Shown piece after piece: positions 1 to 13,400 of a stretch of 64,000 nt of DNA. Every line of letters begins with the position of its first letter. The stretch's first letter is position 1. Source of the DNA: Rhyacichthys aspro (taxonomy: Eukaryota > Chordata > Actinopteri > Gobiiformes > Rhyacichthyidae); assembly GCA_036850595.1 (NCBI GenBank), contig CM072152.1, positions 19,233,207-19,297,206 on the forward strand, written 5' to 3'. A model generated the notes under the pieces. That model was not told the DNA's origin. It made no database searches and worked only from the letters and a program-made list of their open reading frames with translations. The position numbers were made by a program, and so were the translations under genes.

Positions 1-2199
1 AGTTAAAAGCTCTGGCCCCTCTCTGACCTGCGGTGTCACACTGTAAATAAGAGACACACACCATTAACAGGCAGCCGCTGCTCGTGGCTTTGAAACACTC
101 CTTATTAGCATAGCAACAGTGAGCTGACCATTGGCAAGGGATACCGTATCCCAGGCAACCACAGAGGACAGTCCAACTGTGGAAACCAGAGGCACAAATG
201 GAGCCCACCTCCCCGTCTCCCACCTGGTACATGTCTGCACACAGTGAACTGAGCAAACAGGTCCTAAACATTAACACCACAGTAGGAGCACTCACGTCCC
301 ACTAGCTGCTCTCACTGAACAAGATATAGTAAACACTGAAGAGCTGTCCCACTCCAACAGGCTAAACACTCCTAAAGGTACAAGCGTAATATCTAACCAG
401 TGTGTTGAAATTAATAGTATACTTCTCTAGAGCTGCAACACTTAACTTTAAAATTTATCCCACAATGCCAACTACCATCTGTCAGTAAACCCTCTTCCAT
501 AAACTGCACACAAATAAAAACACAAGCAACAGAGGGCTGACTGCAGTTTGTTCAATAGCCACTGGTGACCATCTTAACACAGATTATAACCTGCCAAATA
601 AAACCTTTATAAGCTTGAATAGTGTAATGTGTTGACGGGAACATTTGGTAACTGCGTAAAGTGTGTGTGGTAAGTGGCCTGTGGAACACATCTGGAGAAA
701 AAGCAAGATGGCATCAAAGGAGGACCTTAGTCACACTCTGTTAATACGCCTCATCTTTGACTTTGACTGAATAAGGCAGTGTGTTGAAAATGGGCTACTT
801 TGATTAGAGAGCCGTGGCTGCTGTTGACCACAATTGCATCCTCAGATATCAAAGACTGCACACACTGAGAGGAAGGCCAAAGTTCAATATTAAAAGGGCA
901 TACAAGTCTTTGCTGTTTAGCTCACAAAGTAACAAACACATCATGATTCACCAAGCAATGATATAAATGTATAAATGTATCAGACAAGTATGTGTCCAAG
1001 TCCAGCACATATCAATCTAAATCCTTGAAAGGGTAAATAAATTGACTTGGCTGGCTACAGACTACACAACAACAGAAAGGTTTATAAGATGAGATGTCCA
1101 GTTTATTTTATTTAGATCTCCATTAAACATTGAAGCACAAAAGCAGTTTCCCAGCAGCTCATTCAGTCTTTACTTTTTCTTTTCTTTTACTTCATACAAA
1201 CAGAGCAGTGATTTGGGGTATATTTTGTTACCCTTTGCCTTTCATATACATTTGGACCAAACCTGTTTGAAAGGCAAGACACGTAACAGTAAAATCATGT
1301 AACTCCTCTACTACTGTGACAAATATGGTAAGTATAAGTGGAGTTAAATTTCTATTCCATTAAAAAAAACTGGGATAATTGTGGATTTGTTTTGAACTTC
1401 CAACTTAAATACAGCACTTCTTGTTTCTGGAATTTATCTGCCTCATAACTGAATCTAGTTCACTGTCCAAGGTGCTGAACACTTCTTTTACTGATGATGC
1501 TGGTGAATGTCATTAACACACATTGTTGCATGATCAGACAAGAGGGACATCACTGGTAATATTGTGAAAAAGTTATAATATATAATAATCTATGTACTGA
1601 AAAACTACCACATGTACTCCATATTATTTTGATATTATTGCAGGTGACAATAATCATTTATGACCCAATAGGTGAAGCATTAGTTAGAAATAACTTCATA
1701 TTATATAGAAAATGTGTTCATTCACAAGCATGCAAAAAATTAGGTGACAGATTTTTCCAGTTAGTTGTCCAATGGATTTTCATAAAAGCTGTGTAATTTG
1801 TCATCAGCTTACTCATGGGTCCAAATATGGTTTTTAACAGCCAAGACATTGTGTTAGTCACAATGGCAGCAGGAGGCTTCAAACAGTAGTAGCCAGCTGG
1901 TGAGACCATGGGGCTATGGTACACACATCACGTCATTTAAACAGACTTACAGACTATTTTAACACTGTGCCTGTTTTATTCTCTTCTCAAGGGACACTTT
2001 GGCCAAACATTGTAATAATCTACCCGCTTCGCACGCACAAACCAAATATAGACCACGTTCTGGCAGATGGAACAGTGTCAGTCTCTCTCCAACATTTGGC
2101 CTGAAAATCTCACACAGTTTTTGAAATGCATATGTTGGACCCTGCACAGATGGATAGCTCGCACTGGCATTTTATTTCACTTGTCAGTGTCTTACCTGC
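1..2199. other. Intergenic sequence, no gene recognised
   Basis: AT-rich sequence with frequent stops in all frames and no open frame that looks like a known protein or has convincing splice sites. At 146-159 there is an imperfect RFX X-box-like sequence (GTATCCCAGGCAAC). I cannot tell whether this is the flank or an intron of a gene outside the window. Confidence 0.5.
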
Positions 2200-2219
2200 C
2201 ACACACACACGCACGCACG

Positions 2220-2256
<37 letters not shown>

Positions 2257-2286
2257 GCACACACAGACACAGACACACACAGACAC
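2200..2286. repeat. Compound CA/GCAC microsatellite
   Basis: About 85 bases of (AC)n interrupted by blocks of GCAC and ending in ACAG-type units. The open frames rich in His-Thr or His-Ala here are translations of the repeat and not genes. The tract is long enough to be length-polymorphic. A shorter (GT)n tract lies near 3059-3072. Confidence 0.95.
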
Positions 2287-5200
2287 TAGGAAACAGCAGA
2301 GGCAGTAAAGCTGAAGTTAATTAGAATGTAATGTATCAAAATGTATTTCTAAGCACCTCAGCGTGTAGGGGGGTTAATTGTGTGGGCAGAGTGACAAGCT
2401 CCATAGCTGTTTGTGTTAACTCAATACAGAAACAATGGTATGGGAGTTTCTAATAATAGAAGCAGACACAGATTGGAAAATCCTCTGCACAAGCAAAATA
2501 AAAGTGCCTTAACTACATGAGGACTCCTAAGTCAGGAGGAGGGAGAAGGAGGAAAAGTTGAGAGAAGGTGGGAAAAAAGGGCACATTTAGCTCTCTGTGA
2601 AAGTGGGAAGTGAGTTTTGAACATTGTTGTGGCAATACAGTGGGCTTTTTGGGATTTTTTTTCTGTGCTCTTTTGTGTGCAATATTGTGCAAAGCCTCTG
2701 CAGACCTCACGAAGACACAAGTCTTTAATGAGCATATCGATCAGTGTTTCTCACACCTTCATTACCCCCACAGAGAGGGGGAGCGGCAGAGTGGGACGGG
2801 GAGCCAGCAGAAGAAAAGGCGGGAGAAAAGCAATGGAGAGACGAAAGCTTTAGAAAAGCTTTAGACTCAAAGTGGGGCTTTTTTTCTCAAAAGACCGCAG
2901 GGGAGACGGCTTTGTGCCTGTAAAATTCAATTTACCTTTTCACAGATGGTCTATACTGCGGCTGGTATTGAGGTGCACCGCTCATAAGCCTTTTGGAAGT
3001 GTGTGTGAATGTGTGTGTACCTGCCTGTACTGTATTTACACACACAGTCAATATGCATGTGTGTGTGTGTGCAGTGTAAGCCACCCTGGTGTGAACCGGC
3101 GTTTTCTGTGAGAGCTCCGTCTCGCTCCAGTCACTCCTCTGCATCACATTACTTCTGCTCCTCCACCCACCCCCCACTGACAGAGAACAGCCCAACAAAA
3201 ACATCAAAGACAGTAAATGAGACTGTGGTAGCTGCCTCTGTCTCTGGGACACAATTTGTTTACTTGAAGCAAATCAGTCAATACAGTGCAGTTTTCTGGA
3301 GATGTACCTTTAAATGAAATTCCCAGTGTGTGGCTGCAGTAAACACCATGTTCATAAGTAACTGTGAGAACTGCCCTACTCTGAATACCTCTGTAGACCC
3401 CTAACGTGACTCCTCAGGAGTTTTCTCCTGTTAACAACAGGTACATCTTTGTGGACAAGATGTTATTGTATCTAGATTTACATCCCTCTCTGTTTGTCAG
3501 ATAGAAAAAGCTGGCTTTGTGAAACAACGTGACTCCAGTCTCCCAAATCAAACGCATCAGTGTCATTTTTCACAACCCTTCACAGAATATCAATGGACAT
3601 GTTACAATGAAAATTACAATGACCATGATAAAAATGCAAAATAAAAATAATAGCAGAGGAAGCAAAACAAAAGGTGCCCTATCTTTAATGTTAGTGCTTA
3701 TCAGTGATTAAAAGTCTAATCCAGGTTTACACAGGCCTTTCAGTGAGCTTTGTGAACTGTGAGTATTTCACTATATACACTTTTAATACTATTATACTGG
3801 TATGGCTATGTTAGAAACAGATTCAGCACATAAACATACTTTTTCTACTACGCCCCTTCTTTTTCCATTTGCCTAATGAAAACCCAAGTACCATCACCAT
3901 CAATCTTTATACTTAGAAAATGGCCATATGGCTGGTTTCCTGTGCACCACCATCATTAAAATGGAAATTGAACAGTCCAGGTGCTCTCTTAATCGTTGCA
4001 TTTTGTGTCAATTCTTCTCAGAGAAAACAGTTGAGAGTTGAATCTCTTTGTAATGTGCCACAGCCAAAGTAGAAGTATCAAAGGTTAAACAGAGATGTGA
4101 TGTTAAAGGTGTGACAAAGAAAGCCTAAAAACATAGATGGGAGCAGTATGAGACATGTGAGAAGAAAACAAGCTTGTATGTAGCTGTGATAGCTCTGTCA
4201 GCTTCTGTTAGCTTCACTGAGCCTCCAGTCTCTCTGTTTGTTTGTGTACATATGTGTTTGTGTGTGCACCTGACACACTGGGCTATTCTTACGGGCTTTT
4301 AATGAGGAGTAAAATTCTCACCACGACACACTGAAGTCTCTGCAAACTCGAATCTGAAAAGAGGGAAGGGGAACAGGAGTCTTCAAACTACAATTACACT
4401 GACACTCCTCCTCCGTTTCCTATTCTGTAAAAACACTGCAGCTCCGCCACAACTTCTGTGACATTTCAGAAACAGAAAATGGGAAGTTACTCGCGTTGAC
4501 AGAGCTAACGTCAGGTTGAAAGGGAGTTACAAGCGCAGTGGGAATCTGTTTGGGCTGTCTCTGTCAGTCTGCCTCTGTCACGGGCTCTACCTGTCTGCAG
4601 CTCCTCACTCACTGTCACAACATGCAACTGTTACACTGCTGTCACATTTTTGGCACGTTTTGAAATAAAGCTTAAATGGGCGGCGTTTGGGATGTGAGGA
4701 TTTCAAATGCTTATGACCAAAATGCACACCAGGGAGCCAGATGGGATGCTAGAACATATTCAGTAAAAGGTCTGATTTTATTAAGCAGGTCAGTCACAAA
4801 GTGTGCCTTTCATTTAATGTTGCCAGTGATGCTAATAGTCAGCTCCAAAGCAGTCTGGCTCAGGAAAGAACCTAAACAGAGGCAGGAAAGGAGAGAGTCC
4901 TTAGTATTATTTATCACTTGTTAGTTCCTATGTTTTGCTTGATTTTAAGTTTTTAATAACACAAAACACGGTAGCTATAACACCCAGATGTGGAGGTAGT
5001 ACAAAAAGTATACATTAACAGTACATTTCAGCTTGAGTACTGAGTATTTGAGAACTAGAAAGTGAGGGCATTGAAGCGTTTTTTATTCATTCATGCAAAT
5101 TATGTGACATTTTAATCAAGTTTGCTAATCAAACTAATGAAATTAATGAGAATTAGTCTCTGGAGGAAATTAATTTAAACATTAGTGTTTCACTGTTCTC

Positions 5201-8200
5201 ATTTACTTCATCTCACTTGGCTCCTCCAGTCTCATGATTATTTTTGCGTAGCGCTGGCTCTTACAGTTTTGCTCACATCACCACTTGTAATTTGTAAATT
5301 GACTGACAAAAGGATTGTGGGTGAAAGTAGTTTAGTAAAAGAACAAGAATAATCTCTAGTCGATAAACTCACGCACCTGTCCACTTAGTCTGGACAACAC
5401 TCCCGTCAGACACATTCCTCGTCAGATAAACACAACTTTGCACAGATTGAGAAATAACAGTCCCACGTAAGTTTTTACCAGAGCAGCTGGAGACCTTTAG
5501 CGGTGTAGGACCTAAAAAGTTACATAGTTTGTCTCCTGCCCATTTAATTAGTAAACTGACTGTGTGACCTTATGTTCCCTCCTGTCACACATGCTCAGTA
5601 AAGGTCTAAAAATACCTCTGCTAAGTCTTACAGAACAGGTTACTGTCTGAGCAAGAAACTGTCAAAAACACCAACCTGTGTCTGAATTTTAAACATCAGG
5701 AAAAAGAACCAACAAGATTCACAAAATGCCAAACTTTTGTGTTAAAACTGTGAGAAAATGAAGTATTATGTTCACACTGAGACAGGTCAGACAAACTAAT
5801 GATCTCTGCTTCGTCCGACAGGGAATTCGATTTGGTTGCAAAGGGAAAACCCCAGACGACAGGTGAAACACAGGCTTCCCTTTAAAGCACCGAGTGGCTA
5901 TTTAAAGCTGCACGAAATGGGCTCCACACTCGAGCTTTCTGTGAAAAAGCCATTACTGCTACAATGACACAATACGTCAAACAGAACCAAGACGAGAACC
6001 AAGTGATGAGACTCTTTAAGGTGGAAGTTGTGCATTAAGAAACACGCTCCCCCTGTATAATGTGAAGATGAAAATGATCCTCAAAGCTGTCTTACTCAAT
6101 CAGAAGCATATGTATATTTGCATTTCAAACACACAAGTGAGATTCAATCCCATGAGGACTTAAGCTACATCCATACCAATGCATTTTCTTTTTAAAGCAA
6201 TGTTGTAGAATGAAAATCATATTCATTGTGGTACATTTTAATATGAATGTAGAGAATAGCTTTAACTAGACTATTTTACTTGGTATATTGAGAATACAAG
6301 AGAAGGAAACATAGGCATCAATATCATTTATTGCAAAAGTGTACAAAATCAAAACAATGTCCACAGCATTTTTCACTTGACTGGCAAGAGTTACGTGTTA
6401 ATATATGCACATTGATTCAGTTGGACTCAGTGGGGAAAAAAAGCTGAAACTACCCACTTGTTGTCGGGTTAGACTGGAGATGAAGCTTAAATTCCTTTCA
6501 TATGTGACACCAGGAGTTCAGTTCATAGACAGTTAAAAACAAGCTGAGCAATAAAGAGTCTTTGTCACTAATGCTGCCCTTAAAACAATGTTATAAAAGT
6601 TAGGTCATGTAAAAGACAATTTAAAAAAAAGAAATATGAGATATTACCAAGATAAGAAAGAAACTTTTTTTTTTTAACAACATACAGAGAAGCTCTAACA
6701 ATAGACATGAGTGTGGAGTTGCTCAGATGATTTTGAGCTTCTGAAATTAACCACTAAAATAGTTTTCCCAGAGAAACAGGGACATTAAATTATGTCCATA
6801 AATTTCATCAGTCAAACATAAATATGCCATGATTATTATTTATGTCTTCTAAATTGGGAGCTAAAATATACAAGGAGCAATTAACACCGCAGGTTCCTGC
6901 AGTAAATGGCTGCTGGGTGACATGAGGTTTGTAAATGAGGCCTGCCCTGAAGACAGTGCAGTAAATACTGGAGGAGTGGAGCCTCACTGCAGTCATTTAA
7001 CTTCACAATGTTTGTATGGGGTTTACCTTTTTGTCCTTACAGAACTTCATAAATAAATAAAATACACTTTTGTGTAGATATAGTCAGTTCAGCAGCAACC
7101 ATTGACCAGGGTCTTTCTTTATTGAGATCATTGAGAAAGAATGGCCGCCTAAATCATGGAGTACACAAAAAATACATTTAAGCCAACATTTCTGTTGCCT
7201 TGTTAATTGATCACAGAGGTCAAACATCATAAGTCTGTTTTAAAATTAAAAACATTTTTTGTGTCATTAACTGAGCTGATCCAACCTTTGTATGTCAGCA
7301 GGTGTTTTAGTGCAGTCGAGTCACCATTTATCAGTGTACCTAAGAGTATCTGTTTACTGCTTGGTAATTGTGTTCACTGAAATAAAGATCTGTACAAATT
7401 CAGTAACACAAACATAAAACAAATTGGGAGAAGCTACTGAATGGTAATGTTGCTCCAGTCCGTGAAGCACTTCCTCAGAAAGGACCTCATCCACTCCCTG
7501 CACACAGTGTGTTATTAGTGGAGCAGGGACACCTGCTGGCAGTCTGCTGTACTGCACAGTCTCACACGATCCACATCACAGCCTCACCGAGGCTGATGCA
7601 GCTGAGCTGATTAAAATTCTCAGTGACTGAGCTCAGATGAAGACAATGCAAAGCGTCTATCTCGTTTGATGAGATAAACCTGCCATTATCGAGCTCCTCA
7701 TCGAGGCTGTGTGTGTTTGAATGAATGGCTGTCAGCGCCTGAGCCTCTTTGACTCTTATCAGAAGTCTGCTTCAGCCCAGCCTGTCTGGTCTCCGCAGGC
7801 TACGGCAGCCGCTAGGGATCTTGGGCAGACAGCGTTTTTCACATAGATATCCCGACATCAGGACTGAGGGAGTTTCCCCTGGGAGATAAGAGAGCAGGAT
7901 GGGTGACTGCGTCGCAGCACGGCACAGGCCAGTTTCCAGCCGACATCAGACTGCAGAGTCTTCCTCATCTGTTGAAGGTCAAAAACTAAAGTCTAGTCAA
8001 ATAATCTAGACCTGCAACAAGAGCTTTCATCTCAACGTGACTGACATGCAAACGTGTGAAGCTGTTTGTGCCAACATGTTTTATGCACAAGGACAAAAAA
8101 GACATAAAGGGATGTACAGTAATATCTTCTCCAAATACACACTGACCGAGTCTGTAATAACTCACAAACATCTGCCTGTAATACAGGCTCTAACAAAGTA

Positions 8201-9240
8201 ATTGCTTGATTAAGGGATTAATGTAATTTTGACTGAACTAGAATCAACAAAGAGCAAAGGGATTAGTAAATAAAATGCACAATATGTGAAGCTTTTTGTA
8301 AATCTGTTATGGGATTAATCTTTTATAAACCAAAACTGAGATGTGTTTTATTAACTGTAGACAAACAAGATTTCACTGTCAACAAACAGCAGTGGATTTA
8401 ACTTAATGCAATTAACATGAGTTGACAACAACAAAGTATCCTGTTCATCTAATTCATGTTTGTAGCAGAAAACTGCAAAAACAATAAATAACCTCTGTTT
8501 TTATCAATTGTTAGCAGACACTGACTGCAGTAGCTCATGACTCCCTCTAGTGGTACAAAGAGCACTTACAGGGTCTTGAATCATGATCTGTAAACGTAAC
8601 ATGGAGGTTCATTGCTCATCCTGAGAGGAGTATCAGACTCACTCATTATGTGTTCAGTGAAAGAGGGTAATTGTTTTATGTACTTTTTATATTGTTACAG
8701 GCATAATAATAATAATGCCAATGGTTAAAGAAAAGCTGAGTTAGACCCTAATATTATAGAGTAGTTCAGGTCATGAATTGCGACAATGTATTTGTATCGT
8801 GAAGTCTTGATTTTTACAGCCCTGCAGCTGCTAGATTTATTTGGATGTTGCACTCGTTTCACTTTGGATTCTTACTTTAAATCCAAGGACGTAAAAGACA
8901 GAGTTGGTAATGATACATTGCTCGTCTCACAACAAGCTGATGGGAACAAGATTTCAGTGTCTACCCAATTCTGATGCAATGTCTTATTCATTACAAGCCT
9001 ATTGCAGCCTTCAGAGGTCTTCTCTCTCTTTTTTTTTAGACCCTCAAGGGAAATATATCAGATATGGGCTTGAATCGAAATTATTTTTAATTTCAGAAGC
9101 TGCCAGTCGTTTGTATTGTGTGTTATAGCGAGGCATGGCTTTAATGTGTTAAAATGCTACTGCTCCCTGTGGAAGTAGGTGTGCAGTGACAGGAATAATT
9201 CCCACATGCTTGACGTTTGATTTTCCCTTATTTTTTTCAC
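2287..9240. other. Intergenic sequence with scattered motif candidates
   Basis: No exon recognised. The region is AT-rich. Features seen are a perfect NF-kB-type decamer (GGGAGTTTCC) at 7868-7877 with a GATA-type AGATAAG just after it, inside a locally GC-richer patch at about 7740-7970. Weak reverse-strand CTCF-like matches (12 of 14) lie near 7530 and 8549. A minus-strand AATAAA near 6325-6335 could mark the 3' end of an unseen minus-strand transcript. I cannot connect any of these to a gene. Confidence 0.4.
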
Positions 9241-10369
9241 TCTTTCATCCCCTGTCTGTGGTACATGATGTGTACCTCATTCTTGCACCCTCATCTCTGT
9301 TTGCTCTGATAACAAGCACCGAGGCACACACAGGCTGCCCACAGAGAGATCGACACTGAGAGACACCGAGCAAAACAGTCGCAGAGAAGAGGAGAAACGC
9401 CGTGTTTTCATTGGAGACTCCTTGTGTTCCACTTTGCCATAATGGCCTATTTGTGTACCACAATCTCTCTCCAACATGTCGTCTCTGATGCCCGGTTTAT
9501 TTTAAACAATGCAGCGTATGCTTCCCCAGACGTAATGATGCACACACGCTCTTGTGCACATGCCTTTGTTTCAACGTGCATGCGTGCATGTGCTTGCGAG
9601 CGTGTTTTTCCAACTATGTAGGAGGCCGACTCCCGCGCCTCTCATCTGTCAGCTCAGCAGGGTTGCTATGGGAACGACAGAGGGCCAACACAAGTAATGA
9701 AGATGCTCTGAATTGTTGCAGGGTGACCTTGAAAAAAACAGTCCTGCCTTGTCTGTGGGTAAGACGTATAAGACACAGCTCAGTCAACGAGAGAGACTCG
9801 AAACTCATTTAGAAAAGGTGCAAGTTGTAACAAAATGTTCTTCACAGAAACACAGAGTGACAAATGTGCCCAATTCACTCTGTCCAATATAGTGCGAAAC
9901 TGAAATATCATTGTACTAAAATGTTTTGGTTTGTTTATTTAATGGTTTATGGTGTTTTGTGTGAAAATGAATTTGTTTTGTATAGCCAAGAACCATCACA
10001 GGTAATTGTTGGAGAAAAACCTGCAAGATCCACATAAACACAACCATACTATGTTCTTAAGTAATGCATCTCACTCCTTTTACCCAAAAATGGTGATGGA
10101 TTGTAATGTTCTTGTGACACAGACTCCAGTCTCTGTTTGGAAAGTCTTGGGTTTCATTTCCATCTAAATCTGTCTCCTGGATTTTCTGTCTATACACCCA
10201 TCTCAAAGATTCAGTTTGCACTAACTAAGGCATGTTTTTGCAGTCTCCTACTTTCATAGATTTAGGTTTCTCAGCTCAGAGTTCTGTAAAAGTAGGCATG
10301 GGTTTGGAGCTTGGAGATGTTTCACCTCTCAGTTTAAATCAAACTTTTCAACCAAGTCCTCCGTAGTGG
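9241..10369. other. Intergenic sequence with X-box-like motif
   Basis: Moderately GC-richer stretch (about 9240-9820) without a recognisable exon. It contains GTTGCTATGGGAAC at 9662-9675, one base away from the palindromic RFX X-box seen at 25022. The open frames here have no recognisable domains. It may be a distal regulatory element of klhdc8a, but that is inference. Confidence 0.35.
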
Positions 10370-10490
10370 CTCACCAGCACACACGACCCTCAGCTCATTT
10401 CTGTTTCCTCTGTGTCATCTCCTCACTCTCTACCCCTTGGTTCCTGTTACTCTGTCAATAAAAGCCACAAAATATATCTTTAAAAAACTA
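10370..10490 (+). repeat. Possible SINE 3' remnant
   Basis: A pyrimidine-rich stretch with CTCACTCTCTACC and CTGTCAATAAAAGCCAC, followed by a short A-rich end, resembles the 3' tail of retroposed SINE-type repeats widespread in fish. The 5' tRNA-like part is not recognisable. This is recognition from memory of the repeat class and not a database match. Confidence 0.35.
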
Positions 10491-13400
10491 TGTCCGGGTG
10501 TCAGTTTTTCATTTACTCCCTCTGTACGACTATAGTGAAGATCAGACATAGACTCTACTCCAACTGTGGCTCTTGCAGCATGTCAATACAACCATCTAAA
10601 AATATAGCCACAAGGAATCAATTATTTATGTCACTTGCTGTAACTTGTGTAACTGTGTTTACTCTGGTGCCAGGTCAGATTTAAGGACTCTGCTTTTAGT
10701 CATCTATCCAGCATCCTGCCCTTTTAAGAGATCTCTTTTCACCTTCAGCAGACGCTCCTCTTACTTCTTGTAGCATAAGATCGCTTGAGTGAGGGTCTTC
10801 GTTAATCATCTGCTGATGGAGTGGCGAGGAAACCAGGCAGAGGCTGGGGAATTAGTGCCATTAACTGATCAAGTAAAGCAAGCGAAACGCACAGCAACAA
10901 CAGCTGTAGTCCCTAATGGAGAGAAACCACTAACAACTTGTGTATGTGCATGGTTAACAGCTACGAGGTGATTGAGGAAATGAGGTCCGTGGAGGCGCAG
11001 TCCCACTTTGAGAGATTCCAGTTTGTTTGCGAATGTCAGACAGACCTGTGTTTAGCTCTGATCCATCCTCCTCGTTGTCTTGTTCAGCTTGACCCCGCGA
11101 CCCTGTGCATGTGTAAGCGTACATGGCCCTGTTACTTCTGCACCAATCAGCCTCTGTGCAGTTATTGATTGCGCTGCTCTCCTTTCACCTTCCCACTTGT
11201 TTACTTGTTTGAGTGATTAGCCTGCCCCCCGTGCGATGCAGCTCATCATGAGAGCTGCTCGATGGAAGTAAGGCATAAGGGACCATGAGGTAAGACAAGG
11301 ACAAAGGATTTGAAAGTGGCAAGTGGCAAGGTTTTATTTACTGTGAATTTGAAAAGGTGCAGTTAATTAAGTGAGTCAAAATACGTATTTATAGATTTGG
11401 TTACAGTCATCCCAGTGGGACACATGGTATGGTGGATTGGCTCAGTTCGTTTTGAAAAGACGGTAAGTACCAGTATTTGTTGCCCAGATGAAATGAAAAC
11501 TGTGAGAAGTGATTTGTAGATACGATAAATATTGAACTGAAAAAAAGAGGAATGTGTCGTCCAAACAGAGATGGCCCCTTTATAAATGTCGTGAGAAAAG
11601 TGAGGGAAAGAGAAGTGACTGGAAGGGAGAGAAAAGTGAGTAGCTGAAGGAATAAGGAAATGAAAGTGGGAGCCGTGAAATCCCATGATGCCTTCTGCTC
11701 AGCATCCTGAGGATTACGGCAACATCCATGTCCAGCGGTGCAGCGGAAAGGAGCATCCCTCATGAACACACCAGCGCTTCTCAAAATGAAATATCCAGTT
11801 GTGGAAAGAAAGCAGATACCAAAAGGCTGATAGCTCTTATGAACGGAACTGGAGCTGAATTTATCTTGCAAAAGTGAAAAACTAAAAACATGGCAAGGTT
11901 GCACAGATAGCAATTCCAGCACTGAGTATTGGTTAATTCAGTTTAGGTTCAGTTTCAGTTTGGGTTCTTGTAATGCTTATTCTTGTCCAAATCTGCTGCT
12001 TTGTGGTGCGTATTGTATAATCACATCAAAAAACAGTGTTTACCTGATGATCTTGGGAAAAGATCCTGATAGAAACCAGCAGAAGGAGCCACTTCCTGTT
12101 CATAAAACTGTGGCGAAGTAAACAAATGATCTGACCTATTTCTAATGGGGTTGTTCACTGACAACTGCATGTTCCTCCTGGTATTTATTTTTTAAAACAA
12201 TATTGATACTATTAAGTACATTTAGTTGTACACAGTGACTACCCAAATACATTCACAAACACCTTATTAAACCTTATTATATGTCGCTTTTATCATAAAA
12301 TGAGGCTCAAAGCAAACATACACTATCTATGTATTATGATTCTTTTTTTTTTTCCATCTGGAACCGGTATATTTCATTAATCAGTGGAAGTATTTGCACA
12401 AATGTCTGATACACTGACAAGCAATAAAATCCAATAAGTCCGCACATATTTTCAGCTGTTCATTTCAGTTGAGAGAGCTTTCATATGCACTGGTCCAAAG
12501 TCTCTCATGCGACTCCATTTGGGCTTGGGATGTGGTGACTGAAAGACATGACATTCATATTCACCACTTTATTCGGTGAGCACTACGGATGATTGGAGAT
12601 CAATTAAGGTAATAAGAAAAGGGATCACTCTCAGGAGTCTGGTACAAAAATCTTTTCCTTTCATTCGTCACCCTTCTGTGCTTTAATCGGTGTAGAGCTC
12701 TTTAATCGCTCGTGGGCAGTGTGAAGAACATACCTAACATTAGAATCTAGTCAAGCAGAGCGAATTTATTGCTCCCCATTTAGCGCTGATGACACACTGT
12801 TCTCTGCTGGAGTGCATTTTGGAAATAGAGACGGCTGCTTTACATACTTAACTTGTTCTGAACGTACTGATTCCATGCAGCAAAGCGAGACAATTAACTG
12901 AATTTGAATCCTCTCATTTGAAATAAAGTTCTCCATCCCGAGCTGTGGACAGAGAAAACAGATGTGAACCAATCAGCAGCAGGAGTGTAGTGCTCTTGTG
13001 GATGTGTCTGCAGCTGATTAGGAAGTGTGATTGAGCATCTCAGACGTTTACATGATTATTTCTGCATGCTGTGAACATATGTGAGTAAAATGGGCTTGAG
13101 GCAGCCATTCAGCTCAGCCTGTGTACCGTATTGTCATGATCAGATTCTCCACTTAAGTAAATCCCAAGCTTTCTCCAGCAGGATGAACAGCAACTCACTT
13201 GAAGAAGATGATATGTTAGAGGCAGGGCAAATTGATCTCAGCATACCAAGGCGTCAAACAATTTTAAGCTAAACAATTACAGCCTCTCCTCTCAGGTTGT
13301 TTTTCTCTGTTAAGGCCTCTTAGAAAAGAAAAACATTTGGGCTTTGGTCACAGCAGGAGAATATCTGAAGCACTGGCAATCTTTTCTCACAAGTATAACT

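Noticed and set aside
2067..2324. His/Thr-rich open frames
   Set aside because: They translate the CA microsatellite.
11407..11922. 171-codon minus-strand open frame
   Set aside because: Low-complexity Phe/Ser/Leu composition, no domain, no splice context and no recognised family; compatible with chance in purine-rich plus-strand DNA.
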